Positions 43,591 through 51,852 of a DNA stretch of 64,000 nt are shown one piece after another (position 1 is the first letter of the stretch; each line of letters begins with the position of its first letter). The notes under the pieces were generated by a model. The model saw nothing but the letters and a program-made list of their open reading frames with translations. It was not told the origin of the DNA and did no database searches. Location: NCBI GenBank assembly GCA_017651225.1, contig JAGCDF010000074.1:20074-84073 (forward strand), written 5' to 3'. The DNA is from Bacteroidales bacterium (lineage in GTDB: Bacteria; Bacteroidota; Bacteroidia; Bacteroidales; UBA932). The translations under genes were made by a program, and so were the position numbers.

Positions 43591-46025
43591 ACGTTTTTCA
43601 GGAAATAATCCACGAGGATATTCTTGCTCTCCCGCGTGATCAGGAACCCGTTGTGGTCCGTGGGGTGCTGGATGACCTCGCAGTCGGGATAGCGGTTCTT
43701 CCAGCGCTGTTCGTTGGTGAAGAACTCCTCCTTTTCCATCCGTTTCACTTCGGGAGATTTCTCAGCGCCCGTATTGACGGCGCTCCCCTCCGTGTAGATA
43801 CTTGAGATGATGGAGGTGACACGGCCGTTGTAGGTTTCTTCCGGCATGGTCGCCATCAAGTTGATATCCAGGTCTGTGCGGGCATTGTTGCGCGCTTCGC
43901 TGAAGAAGGGGAAGAAGTACAGCGGACGCATTTTCTGCTGCAGGGAGATGTCCCGGTCCAGCTCGCCGTCCAGGACGATCACGTGCGGCTTGTGTTCCTG
44001 CTGATTATACAGACGTGCGGCCAGGGCGAGAGCCTGCTCGCCGCCGGCACAGAAGCCGGTGATGGCCACGACATTGCGCGTATTGACGACATCCTGGACA
44101 AGCTTGACATATTCGTCCACCAGACCGTTGATGTCCGTCAGCCGGTCCTCCATGATGGTATGGTAGGACTCGAGGGCGAAAATGGCGAATTTGTGGGAGA
44201 TCCTTTCGGCCCATTCGCCGAAGATGAACGAGAAGCTGGTGAAGCCGCTGATTACAATGATGACGGGCTTCTCCGGGTCGTTCCCCGAATCACCGTACCA
44301 GAACGCGTTGGGATGCTTCTCCGCGGTCATGACCTTGCGGATGGTCCGCAGGGTGTAGAAGTCGTTGGCGGTCAGATGGAAGCCGGACATGCCCATCTGG
44401 ACGGTCAGCTGCATGACGTGCAGCGAGGTGATGCCCAAATCATTGAAAAGATCTGCCTCAACATTGACGCTGGGCAGGCCGAGGATCGCGGCCGTGGCCT
44501 GCACGAGCAGTTCCTCGTTCGGCGTCAGCGGCGTATCATTCTTGACGACCGGATCCAGCGCCCTGTTCACGAGCGTGGTCTTGTCGATCTTGCCGTTGAT
44601 GTTCAGCTTGAAGTCCTCGACCTGGTTCCAGTAGGTCGGCATCATATAGTCAGGCAGTTGCTTGGCGACATTCTTCTTGATCTCATCCAGGCTGTCGATC
44701 CCTTCGGCGGTCCGGACATAGGCCACGATGTATTTCTCGGTGCCGATGTCCTCCAGGCGCACGAAGGCCCGCAGCACGCCTTCCTGGCGCTCGATCTGCG
44801 TACAGATCTCGCCCAGTTCGATGCGGTAGCCGTGGAGCTTGATCTGCGAGTCCATGCGGCCAATGTAGTTGAAGCTGCCGTCCTCGTTGAGCGTCACCAG
44901 GTCGCCGCTGTGGTAGAGGCGGGAAACGTCGATGCCGTCATGCTCCTTCTCGTAGGGATTGTCGAAGAACATCCTGGCGTTCAGGTCGGGGCGGTTCCAG
45001 TAGCCGTTGGTCAGCTGCATGCCGCCGATGAGCAGTTCACCCTGCTCCCCCGGGGCGACCAGCTTCCCGTTCGCGTCCGCGACGTAGCATACGACGCCGG
45101 GGACGGCCTTGCCGATGTTGCGCCAGTCATCCGGGCCCTCGATCTCGTGGGTCGTGGTCACGATGCTCTCCGTCGGGCCGTAGCCGTTGACGAAGCGATA
45201 GGGGTACTTCCCGGCAATCTTGCTGGTCAGGCTGTGCGGAATCGCCTCGCCGCCGGCAGACAGCGTGTCCATGGCCGGATAATCGTAGTCCGGGAAGACA
45301 GCCAGCAGGGACGGCGGCATGAAGCAATAGGTAATCCCCTTCTCCTTCATGAGCTTGTACACCAGCAGCGGGTCGTGCTTCTCCTCCTGCTGGACGATCA
45401 CCAGGGTGCCGCCGTAGTAAAGGGATGAGAAGATCTCGATGACGGACACGTCGAAGTTGATGCTGGCGAACTGGAGGACGACGGACTTGTCGCTGATATT
45501 GAAATTGTCCGGCAGGCAGACGGTCTGCATGTAGCTGTACAGGGTCCGGTAGGGCTGGGAGACGCCCTTGGGCTGACCGGTAGTGCCCGAGGTATAGATC
45601 ATATAGGCCTCGGAGACCGGGCCGCTCAGCACGGGCAGATTCTCCAACAGCGGGCTGGAGAGCAGCTCCCGGAGGTTGTCCCGGGTGATCAGGATGCTCA
45701 GGGAGGCATCCTTGCAGATGAAATCCCGGCGGTCCGCCGGCGTCTCCAGGTCGATGGGGACGTAGGAGCAGCCCAGCTTCACGGCAGCGAGGATACAAGG
45801 CACATAATCCTCATCCCTTCCAAGCGAAATGCCGATGCGGACGGGGACGTCTCCGACGGGTTTGTCTCCGACTTTCCGCGCCACGCCGGACGCGATATGG
45901 CAGGCCATCTCGTCCATCTGGGCGTAAGTGACCTCCCGGTCACCGATGATGTATGCTGTCTTGTCTTTGTATTTTTCTAAAACATACTGTATTCTCTCTG
46001 AGAATTTTTCGAAATACAGATCCAT
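43587..46025 (-). CDS. NRPS-like enzyme, adenylation-thiolation-thioesterase, no condensation domain
   Basis: An 812-residue single module. The adenylation domain spans 1-490: TSGTTGQPKG 145-154, FDVSVIEIF at 191-199 with Asp192 where amino-acid-activating domains bind the amino group, GYGPTE 281-286, YHSGD 371-375 and NGKIDK 477-482. The thiolation domain is about 500-570 with the phosphopantetheine site Ser534 in LGITSLHV. The thioesterase covers 585-812; its nucleophile elbow reads GFCAGG, so Cys659 replaces serine, with candidate partners Asp686 and His791. My hand alignment to GrsA gives a specificity code D-V-I-F-L-A-G-V-T-K, which I cannot interpret. No phosphopantetheinyl transferase is nearby. 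It is last in a six-gene signalling operon. Confidence 0.9.
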   Translation of the reverse strand: MDLYFEKFSERIQYVLEKYKDKTAYIIGDREVTYAQMDEMACHIASGVARKVGDKPVGDVPVRIGISLGRDEDYVPCILAAVKLGCSYVPIDLETPADRRDFICKDASLSILITRDNLRELLSSPLLENLPVLSGPVSEAYMIYTSGTTGQPKGVSQPYRTLYSYMQTVCLPDNFNISDKSVVLQFASINFDVSVIEIFSSLYYGGTLVIVQQEEKHDPLLVYKLMKEKGITYCFMPPSLLAVFPDYDYPAMDTLSAGGEAIPHSLTSKIAGKYPYRFVNGYGPTESIVTTTHEIEGPDDWRNIGKAVPGVVCYVADANGKLVAPGEQGELLIGGMQLTNGYWNRPDLNARMFFDNPYEKEHDGIDVSRLYHSGDLVTLNEDGSFNYIGRMDSQIKLHGYRIELGEICTQIERQEGVLRAFVRLEDIGTEKYIVAYVRTAEGIDSLDEIKKNVAKQLPDYMMPTYWNQVEDFKLNINGKIDKTTLVNRALDPVVKNDTPLTPNEELLVQATAAILGLPSVNVEADLFNDLGITSLHVMQLTVQMGMSGFHLTANDFYTLRTIRKVMTAEKHPNAFWYGDSGNDPEKPVIIVISGFTSFSFIFGEWAERISHKFAIFALESYHTIMEDRLTDINGLVDEYVKLVQDVVNTRNVVAITGFCAGGEQALALAARLYNQQEHKPHVIVLDGELDRDISLQQKMRPLYFFPFFSEARNNARTDLDINLMATMPEETYNGRVTSIISSIYTEGSAVNTGAEKSPEVKRMEKEEFFTNEQRWKNRYPDCEVIQHPTDHNGFLITRESKNILVDYFLKNV

Positions 46026-46037
46026 AAAATCAGGGTG

Positions 46038-46055
46038 ATAAACTTGGTGGTTTAT
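46038..46055 (-). other. Small inverted repeat between receptor and NRPS-like genes
   Basis: ATAAAC and GTTTAT (6 bp, 6-base loop) span the receptor stop codon, 12 bases before the NRPS-like ATG. It could modulate expression of the last gene. Confidence 0.3.
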
Positions 46056-48403
46056 ATTTTCAACCGGACATGGCCCAGCAGCCAGAGTCCGGCCTGCCGC
46101 ATGGGGGCGACGCTGGAGCCGCCCTGCATGTAATGGGAATTCGTCAGGTTGTACACATTCAGCCCGAACTCCAGTTTCCAGACCGCGTAGCTGATACCGG
46201 CATCAACGATTACGCGGGCGGGGATGTCGATGTCCAGCGCAGGCGCGCCGGGCATCGTGTAAAGCGATTTCTGGGCCGATACGAAGTTAGCGTGCGCCTG
46301 CAGCTTCAGACCGGTCAGGATCTCATACGATGCCGCCAGGTTCGCCTGGATGTCCGGGATGTTGTACACGCTGTGGTTGAAAACCGTGAAGTTCTGGGAA
46401 TTCAACACGCGCTGCCAGGTGAGGTTGCCGTCCACCCGGAAGCGGGACGCGGCGTAGCCGAGGGCCAGCTCCACGCCGGCGTTGGTGAGGCTACCGGCAT
46501 TGGTGTTTCCCGTTTCACTCTGGATGATGAACTGGTCGGCCCTGTTCACGAAACCGCTCAGTTCAAGCTTCAGGCCGGGCACCAGCTTGCCGTCGCTGTA
46601 GAAGGACAGCTGCCAGGAGTTCAGGTACTCGGGCGAGAGGTTATCGTCGCCGAAATTAATGTCCAGGGTGTTGTTGCGATAGAAATACGGAGCGTCCACG
46701 AAAGCCTTGGAGTAGCTCAGCTTGGCACTCCACTTGGGGCGGGAGTAGATCAAGGCGATACGGGGCGAGAACACGTGCAGGCGCTTGCCCGTCGAACGCA
46801 GCTTGAAGTCGTAGCGCAGGCCGGCGTTGAGCACCAGCCCCGCGCCGAAGGAATGCTTGAGCTGGACATAAGCGTCCGAGCTCGTCTCCCGGCCCGTATT
46901 CAGCACCTTGAGGTCGTTGTAGGTCTTCAGGATAAGGTTGTAGTCGATACCCTCCAGGTAGCTGGCGTCGGCCAGGTTGAAGCGGTTGAAATGCGCACCG
47001 AGCATCATCACGCCCGACTGCGACTTGCCGAAAGAATAATTGTAGCTGCCCTGCACCGAGGCGCCCAGCGTATATTCATTCCAGCTCACGCTCTGGAACA
47101 CGTCGTCATAGAGCTTGAGCACGATCCCCTCCGTCCCGTTGGGCGACACGTCGTTGACACCGACCTCGGGGATATCGCCGTCGATCTGGTAACGCTGCTG
47201 ATTCTGCGAATCAAAATTGACCGCGATCTGCCAGGAGAAGTTCCCATGGCTGTCGGCGTAACCCAGTTCGGCATGCTGCGAAGAGATGGCATAGCCGGGA
47301 GCATAGCCGTTGAGCTGGCGGTACTGATCGTATTCGTACGGGGTGAAGAAATAGCTCAGGGACAACGGTGCCACCGTCTTGGCAAAGCGGCGGTTGTAGA
47401 GCAGATGAAGCTTGTCCCACTTCAGCGCGAGGCCGAAGTCGTAGGATGGGGCCCGGTTGTATCCGCCGATGATCATATCACCGTCCATGGGCATGACCGC
47501 ATACGGCTGGTCATCCCAGTTGTCGGCGTAATGCACTTTTTCCCCTGTAGCGTTGTAGAGACTGGCCCAGGCCAGGATGTCCAGCGACAGGAAGTGCTTG
47601 CCGAAGAGCAGGTCGCCCCGGAGCTGGCCGTAGTTGCCGGCACTCGCCTTCGCCTCGAAGCCGTCCACGTCGGAGCCTTCCTTGGTGATGATGTTGACTA
47701 CACCGGTCAGAGCGACGCCGCCGTACAGGGAGGACGCAGGACCCCGCAGGACCTCGATCTGCTTGACTTTCTCGAGGCTGATCGAATAGTCAGGGCTGGC
47801 CGTATTGGTCGAATAGCTGTTCAGGCGGTGTCCGTTCAACATGATGAGGATCTTCTCCTGGCCGGACGAGTAGATGCCGCGCATAGCCACGTTCATCTCC
47901 TCGTTGCTGGCAATGTCCGTCATGCCGGGGACGTAGGCCACCAGGGCGTCTTTCAGGGTCCGGGCACCGATGCTTCGGAGCATGTCTTCCGTGATGAGCG
48001 TCACGGGGACCGGCGCCTCCTCGATGGACTCCGCCTGCTGGGAAGCCGTCGTAATCGTGGCCGTCTTGCCGACGCGCAGGCGGTTCACCATCTCGGTGAA
48101 GCGCGGCACGTCGTTGTACACCCGGTAGTAGGGATCGACGGCCAGCAGTTTCGCCACCCATTCCTCGGCCACGGCGGGCTTGTCCATATTCAGGTTGCAC
48201 AGGGCCAGCAGGCGGTACACGCCGATCCGGCTCTCCCCGTGGAAGCTGTTCACGGACCGGGTCAGGAGCGTGTCGGCCTTCTCAAAGAGACCCAGCTCGT
48301 AAGCTTCCTGGGCGGATTCGAACAGATGCGAATCATCCTGCGCACGGACGGCCCATGAGCAGCACACGAGGAAGAATGCGATGATGTAGCTCTTGATGCT
48401 CAT
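46052..48403 (-). CDS. TonB-dependent receptor with N-terminal TPR-like domain
   Basis: A 783-residue outer-membrane receptor. The signal peptide ends near VRAQ; residues 25-115 form helical TPR-like repeats (ESAQEAYELGLFEKADTLL) in place of the carboxypeptidase-like domain of SusC proteins. The plug follows (VPVTLITEDMLRSIGARTLK, RGIYSSGQEKILIMLNGHRL, EVLRGPASSLYGGVALTGVV), then a 22-strand-type barrel. No SusD partner is present. It overlaps the upstream kinase by 4 bases (ATGA) and lies 26 bases before the NRPS-like gene, so its ligand may be that enzyme's product (inference). Confidence 0.9.
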   Translation of the reverse strand: MSIKSYIIAFFLVCCSWAVRAQDDSHLFESAQEAYELGLFEKADTLLTRSVNSFHGESRIGVYRLLALCNLNMDKPAVAEEWVAKLLAVDPYYRVYNDVPRFTEMVNRLRVGKTATITTASQQAESIEEAPVPVTLITEDMLRSIGARTLKDALVAYVPGMTDIASNEEMNVAMRGIYSSGQEKILIMLNGHRLNSYSTNTASPDYSISLEKVKQIEVLRGPASSLYGGVALTGVVNIITKEGSDVDGFEAKASAGNYGQLRGDLLFGKHFLSLDILAWASLYNATGEKVHYADNWDDQPYAVMPMDGDMIIGGYNRAPSYDFGLALKWDKLHLLYNRRFAKTVAPLSLSYFFTPYEYDQYRQLNGYAPGYAISSQHAELGYADSHGNFSWQIAVNFDSQNQQRYQIDGDIPEVGVNDVSPNGTEGIVLKLYDDVFQSVSWNEYTLGASVQGSYNYSFGKSQSGVMMLGAHFNRFNLADASYLEGIDYNLILKTYNDLKVLNTGRETSSDAYVQLKHSFGAGLVLNAGLRYDFKLRSTGKRLHVFSPRIALIYSRPKWSAKLSYSKAFVDAPYFYRNNTLDINFGDDNLSPEYLNSWQLSFYSDGKLVPGLKLELSGFVNRADQFIIQSETGNTNAGSLTNAGVELALGYAASRFRVDGNLTWQRVLNSQNFTVFNHSVYNIPDIQANLAASYEILTGLKLQAHANFVSAQKSLYTMPGAPALDIDIPARVIVDAGISYAVWKLEFGLNVYNLTNSHYMQGGSSVAPMRQAGLWLLGHVRLKI

Positions 48404-49260
48404 TTTACAATCTTGGCAGGAATGATAAAGGTAAACGTAGAGCCGACCTTCGGCTCCGTTTCCACCAGCAGCTGGCCGCCGTGGTTCTTGGTAATGACAT
48501 CGTAGGTGATGCTCATACCCAGGCCCGTACCCTGACCGGCCGGCTTGGTGGTGAAGAAATTCTCAAAGATCTTGGCCTTGACCTCGGGGGTCATGCCCAT
48601 GCCGTTGTCCGTGATGTCAATGCGGATCTCCGCCTCGCCGGCGCCTTTGTCGGTCTGGGCGACCTTCACCGTGATGGTCGGCACGTAGTCGGGACCTTCC
48701 TGGCCGGCGCGCTCCTTGACCGTGTAGCAGGCGTTGTTCATGACGTTGAGCACGGCCCGGCTGAGGTCCTGCGGGATCACCATGACCTTGGGCAGGTTCT
48801 CCGGGATCTCCTCCCGGATGGTGATGTTGAAGCCCTTGTCGTTGGCGCGCATGGCATGGTAGCTGAGCCAGACATATTCATGCACGAGCTGGCCCACGTC
48901 GGTGGGCAGCTTCTCACCGGCCTTGCCGCGGCTCTGCAGCAGGATGCCGCGGATGATGCTGATGGCCCGCTCGCCGTGTTCCTGGATCTTCTGGAGATTG
49001 TCGGCCAGATCCGCCGAAATGTCTTTCAAGTCGGCGGCGTCGTCCTCGCCCAACTTGTCCGCACAGTCGTCCACGATCTCCTGCAAGTCGTCCAGCAGCT
49101 TGGCGGACATCTTGCTGAAATTGATCACGAAGTTCAGCGGGTTCTGGATTTCGTGGGCGATGCCGGCACTGAGCAGGCCCAGGGAAGCCATCTTCTCCTG
49201 TCTGTTCAACTGATCCTGCAAATTGGTTATCTGGTTTTTCAGACCTTCCAGTTCTTCCAT
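48400..49260 (-). CDS. Soluble histidine kinase
   Basis: A 286-residue kinase with no membrane segment or sensor domain: a short coiled coil (1-25), then LLSAGIAHEIQNPLNFV with phosphoacceptor His36, and an HATPase domain with DNGMGM and GTGLGMSITYDVI. It is complete where the kinase encoded just upstream has lost its histidine, so I infer that the two cooperate: one senses, the other carries the phosphoryl group. The likely target is the REC domain encoded at the start of the operon. Confidence 0.9.
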   Translation of the reverse strand: MEELEGLKNQITNLQDQLNRQEKMASLGLLSAGIAHEIQNPLNFVINFSKMSAKLLDDLQEIVDDCADKLGEDDAADLKDISADLADNLQKIQEHGERAISIIRGILLQSRGKAGEKLPTDVGQLVHEYVWLSYHAMRANDKGFNITIREEIPENLPKVMVIPQDLSRAVLNVMNNACYTVKERAGQEGPDYVPTITVKVAQTDKGAGEAEIRIDITDNGMGMTPEVKAKIFENFFTTKPAGQGTGLGMSITYDVITKNHGGQLLVETEPKVGSTFTFIIPAKIVK

Positions 49261-49272
49261 AAGACTTTATTC

Positions 49273-51852
49273 TTAAGCCAAATTAATGACGAATTCCGTA
49301 TACTCATCCTTCACGGACTGCACCGACAGGGTGCCGCCGCAGTCGTGCAGGACCTGCTGGCTGAGGTAGAGGCCCACGCCCGGCGCCTCAGCCGTCGGCT
49401 TGGTGGTGAAGAAGGGATCGAAGATCTTGCTGATGATCCCCTCCTCGATGCCAATGCCGTTGTCGTAGATCTTGATGACGACGCCCACGCCTTCCTTCGC
49501 CACGGTGACACGGAGGACCGGGCTGTAGCTCCCGCCCGCCTTGTCCGCCTTCTTCTTGATGGCGTACAGGCTGTTGGAGAGCATCGACATGATGGACTTG
49601 CTGATCTGGTCGGCCACGACGTCCCGCATGACGGGCACCGCCGGCCGGATGCATTCCACCTGGATGCCCAGCGCGGAGATGTCCGCGGCGGCGTAGGTCT
49701 TGAACGTCTCGACTGCCTGCTGGCACAGCAGCGCCAGGTCGGTGGCCTCGAACTTCAGGGAGCGCTCCTTGAGCAGTTCCTCCATCGCCTTGAGCGTGCG
49801 CGTCGTGGAAAGTCCGTGCTGCTCGATCTTCTCCAGGTTCGTGGTCATCATGTCCATGATATCCTGGGAATCCTCATAAACATCCGTGGAGATGTTGTCT
49901 TTTTCGTCCTCAATTTCCTCCCGCATTTCCTTCGTCAGCCCGAGGGTCAGGTGCGCGAAGTTGTTGATGTAGTTCATCGGATTGAGGATGCGGTCGATGA
50001 GACCCTTGGTCAGCTTACCGATGGCGGCCTCCCGCTCCTGGCGCAGGAGTTTGTCCTGGGCCTGGCGCAGCTCCCGGGTCCGCTCGTCGACGATGTTCTC
50101 CAATCGCTGCTGCTCTTCGGCCATGCGGCGCATGCGATACTTGAAGATCTGGTAGACCAGGTAGACGATCAGCAGCAGGTACACCAGCATGGCGTACCAG
50201 CGCACGAAGATCGGATACGGCCGCTTGAACTCGAGCGGGCCGACCTCGCTGAGCTGCCCGAAGGCGTCCATCGAGCGGACGGACACCTGGTAGGTGCCGT
50301 AGCTGAGGTTGGCGAACAGGTATTCCTGCTGGTCGCTCCAGTCGGACCAGGCGTTGTCCTGACGCAGGCGGTAGCTGTAGCGCGCCTGCCCGAAGGGGTC
50401 GATCTTGTCGTTGGAGAAGCTGAGGGACAGGTCGCCGCTTCCCTTCTTGAAGCTGCGGAAATACAGCAGCGGCGCGAAGCGCTCGCTCGTCCGGCACTGG
50501 GCCAGATCGAAACGGACCAGGCCGTCGTTGTCGCCGATCCAGACCAGTCCCCTGTCGACCAGCATGGCCTGGATGCTGTAGCCGGCGAACGGCTCGATCC
50601 AGGCTTCCAGCTCGTCCGGCATGCCGTCGTAGCTGATACCCAAGCCGTTGTCGTTGCTGCGCCACAGGTTCCCGTCCGGGTCTTCGTATTCGAACAGTTT
50701 GGAGAACGGGCCGTCTTCCCGCTTCTCGAAGTTCGCGCTGCCGGCGGCCAGGTAGTAATAGTCGCCCGCCAGGGTCATCGCCCAGACGCCGCCACGCTCA
50801 TCTTGCTTGAATCGGGTGATATTGGGGATCTCGCCGACCGTCGTCACGCCCCGGCCGGGGCGGAAACGGCTCACGCGCTCCAGCTCACCGAAGAGGTAGG
50901 AGCCGTCGGAGAGCGCCGTGATGGACAGGGCGAACTGGTTGGACACCTGGCGCGACGCGCCGCGGGCGTACTCGTAGACGCCGTCCGACGTGGCCACGTA
51001 GATGCGGCCCTCGTCCACCTGGGCGATCTGCCAGCAGGCGTGGTTAATCTGGTTCACGGGCACGAAGCGCTGCCCCTCGAGGCGGTAGAGGCCCTGGAAG
51101 GTGCCCACCATCAGGTCGGAGCCGCACAGGGCGATGCAGGAAATCTGGCCCCGCAGGCCCTCTTTTTCCGTGAAATGCGTATAGATCTCGGTCACCGAGA
51201 GGCTGAAGACACCATTGTCCGTCGCCCCCCAGACCGTGCCCTTGCCGTCGTAGGCCAGCTTGGTGATACTGTTGGAGCAGAGCCCGTTGGCGACGTTGAC
51301 ACGCCACACTTCCCGGCCCTGTGCATCGATGGCGATCACGCCGTCGGTGGCCGTGGCCAGCAGCGTCCGGTCCCCGCCCAGCGGGAGACGCTGATAGACC
51401 TCGATGTCGTTCCAGCGGTCCACGGCGCCCTCCTGGTTGCGCTCGCCGCCGGAGAGCACCCGCGCGTCGCGGGCGTCGCCGGAGGAATACGCGACGCGGA
51501 TGGAATCCCCGGCCATGCCCAGGACCCGCCCCGTCACGTTGATGCCCTCGAACCGGACCGTCCCATCCTCCTCCATGTCCACACTCACTACGCGGGAAAT
51601 GTCGGGCGTATGGACGATGCGCCATTTGACGTTGTCGTAGACCAGCAGGCCTTCGAAATTCGCGAAGAAAGTATGCCCCTCACCGTCGCAGATGACGTCG
51701 AAGTTGCGGTTGTGGGCATTGTACTGGCTGGCCGGATAGTTCCTGAAGAACGGGACGCCCATGTAGGCGTTCCCGCCGTTCTGCGCGACGGCCGGCACCG
51801 CGAAAAGCAGCGCGGCGACCGTCAGGACGATATGATACGCGAACCTTCTCAT
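49273..51852 (-). CDS. Propeller-type hybrid sensor with degenerate histidine-kinase domain
   Basis: An 859-residue membrane protein. The signal peptide (MRRFAYHIVLTVAALLFAVP) precedes a periplasmic beta-propeller region of about 450 residues and a Y_Y_Y-like domain (SYRLRQDNAWSDWSD, GTYQVSVRSMDAFGQLSE); one TM helix follows near 553-570, then a coiled coil and kinase core. At the H-box the family AHEIxNPLN reads IDRILNPMN, so Asp620 replaces the phosphoacceptor His. The ATP site remains (DNGIGI 797-802, PGVGLYLS). I chose ATG 51852, which overlaps the upstream stop as ATGA; an open frame extends 15 codons further. Confidence 0.87.
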   Translation of the reverse strand: MRRFAYHIVLTVAALLFAVPAVAQNGGNAYMGVPFFRNYPASQYNAHNRNFDVICDGEGHTFFANFEGLLVYDNVKWRIVHTPDISRVVSVDMEEDGTVRFEGINVTGRVLGMAGDSIRVAYSSGDARDARVLSGGERNQEGAVDRWNDIEVYQRLPLGGDRTLLATATDGVIAIDAQGREVWRVNVANGLCSNSITKLAYDGKGTVWGATDNGVFSLSVTEIYTHFTEKEGLRGQISCIALCGSDLMVGTFQGLYRLEGQRFVPVNQINHACWQIAQVDEGRIYVATSDGVYEYARGASRQVSNQFALSITALSDGSYLFGELERVSRFRPGRGVTTVGEIPNITRFKQDERGGVWAMTLAGDYYYLAAGSANFEKREDGPFSKLFEYEDPDGNLWRSNDNGLGISYDGMPDELEAWIEPFAGYSIQAMLVDRGLVWIGDNDGLVRFDLAQCRTSERFAPLLYFRSFKKGSGDLSLSFSNDKIDPFGQARYSYRLRQDNAWSDWSDQQEYLFANLSYGTYQVSVRSMDAFGQLSEVGPLEFKRPYPIFVRWYAMLVYLLLIVYLVYQIFKYRMRRMAEEQQRLENIVDERTRELRQAQDKLLRQEREAAIGKLTKGLIDRILNPMNYINNFAHLTLGLTKEMREEIEDEKDNISTDVYEDSQDIMDMMTTNLEKIEQHGLSTTRTLKAMEELLKERSLKFEATDLALLCQQAVETFKTYAAADISALGIQVECIRPAVPVMRDVVADQISKSIMSMLSNSLYAIKKKADKAGGSYSPVLRVTVAKEGVGVVIKIYDNGIGIEEGIISKIFDPFFTTKPTAEAPGVGLYLSQQVLHDCGGTLSVQSVKDEYTEFVINLA

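Noticed and set aside
43587-46025. Aryl-keto-acid-type A-T-TE (quinone or furanone synthetase) as a firm call
   Set aside because: Asp192 at the amino-binding position argues for an amino-acid substrate, so product class cannot be assigned.
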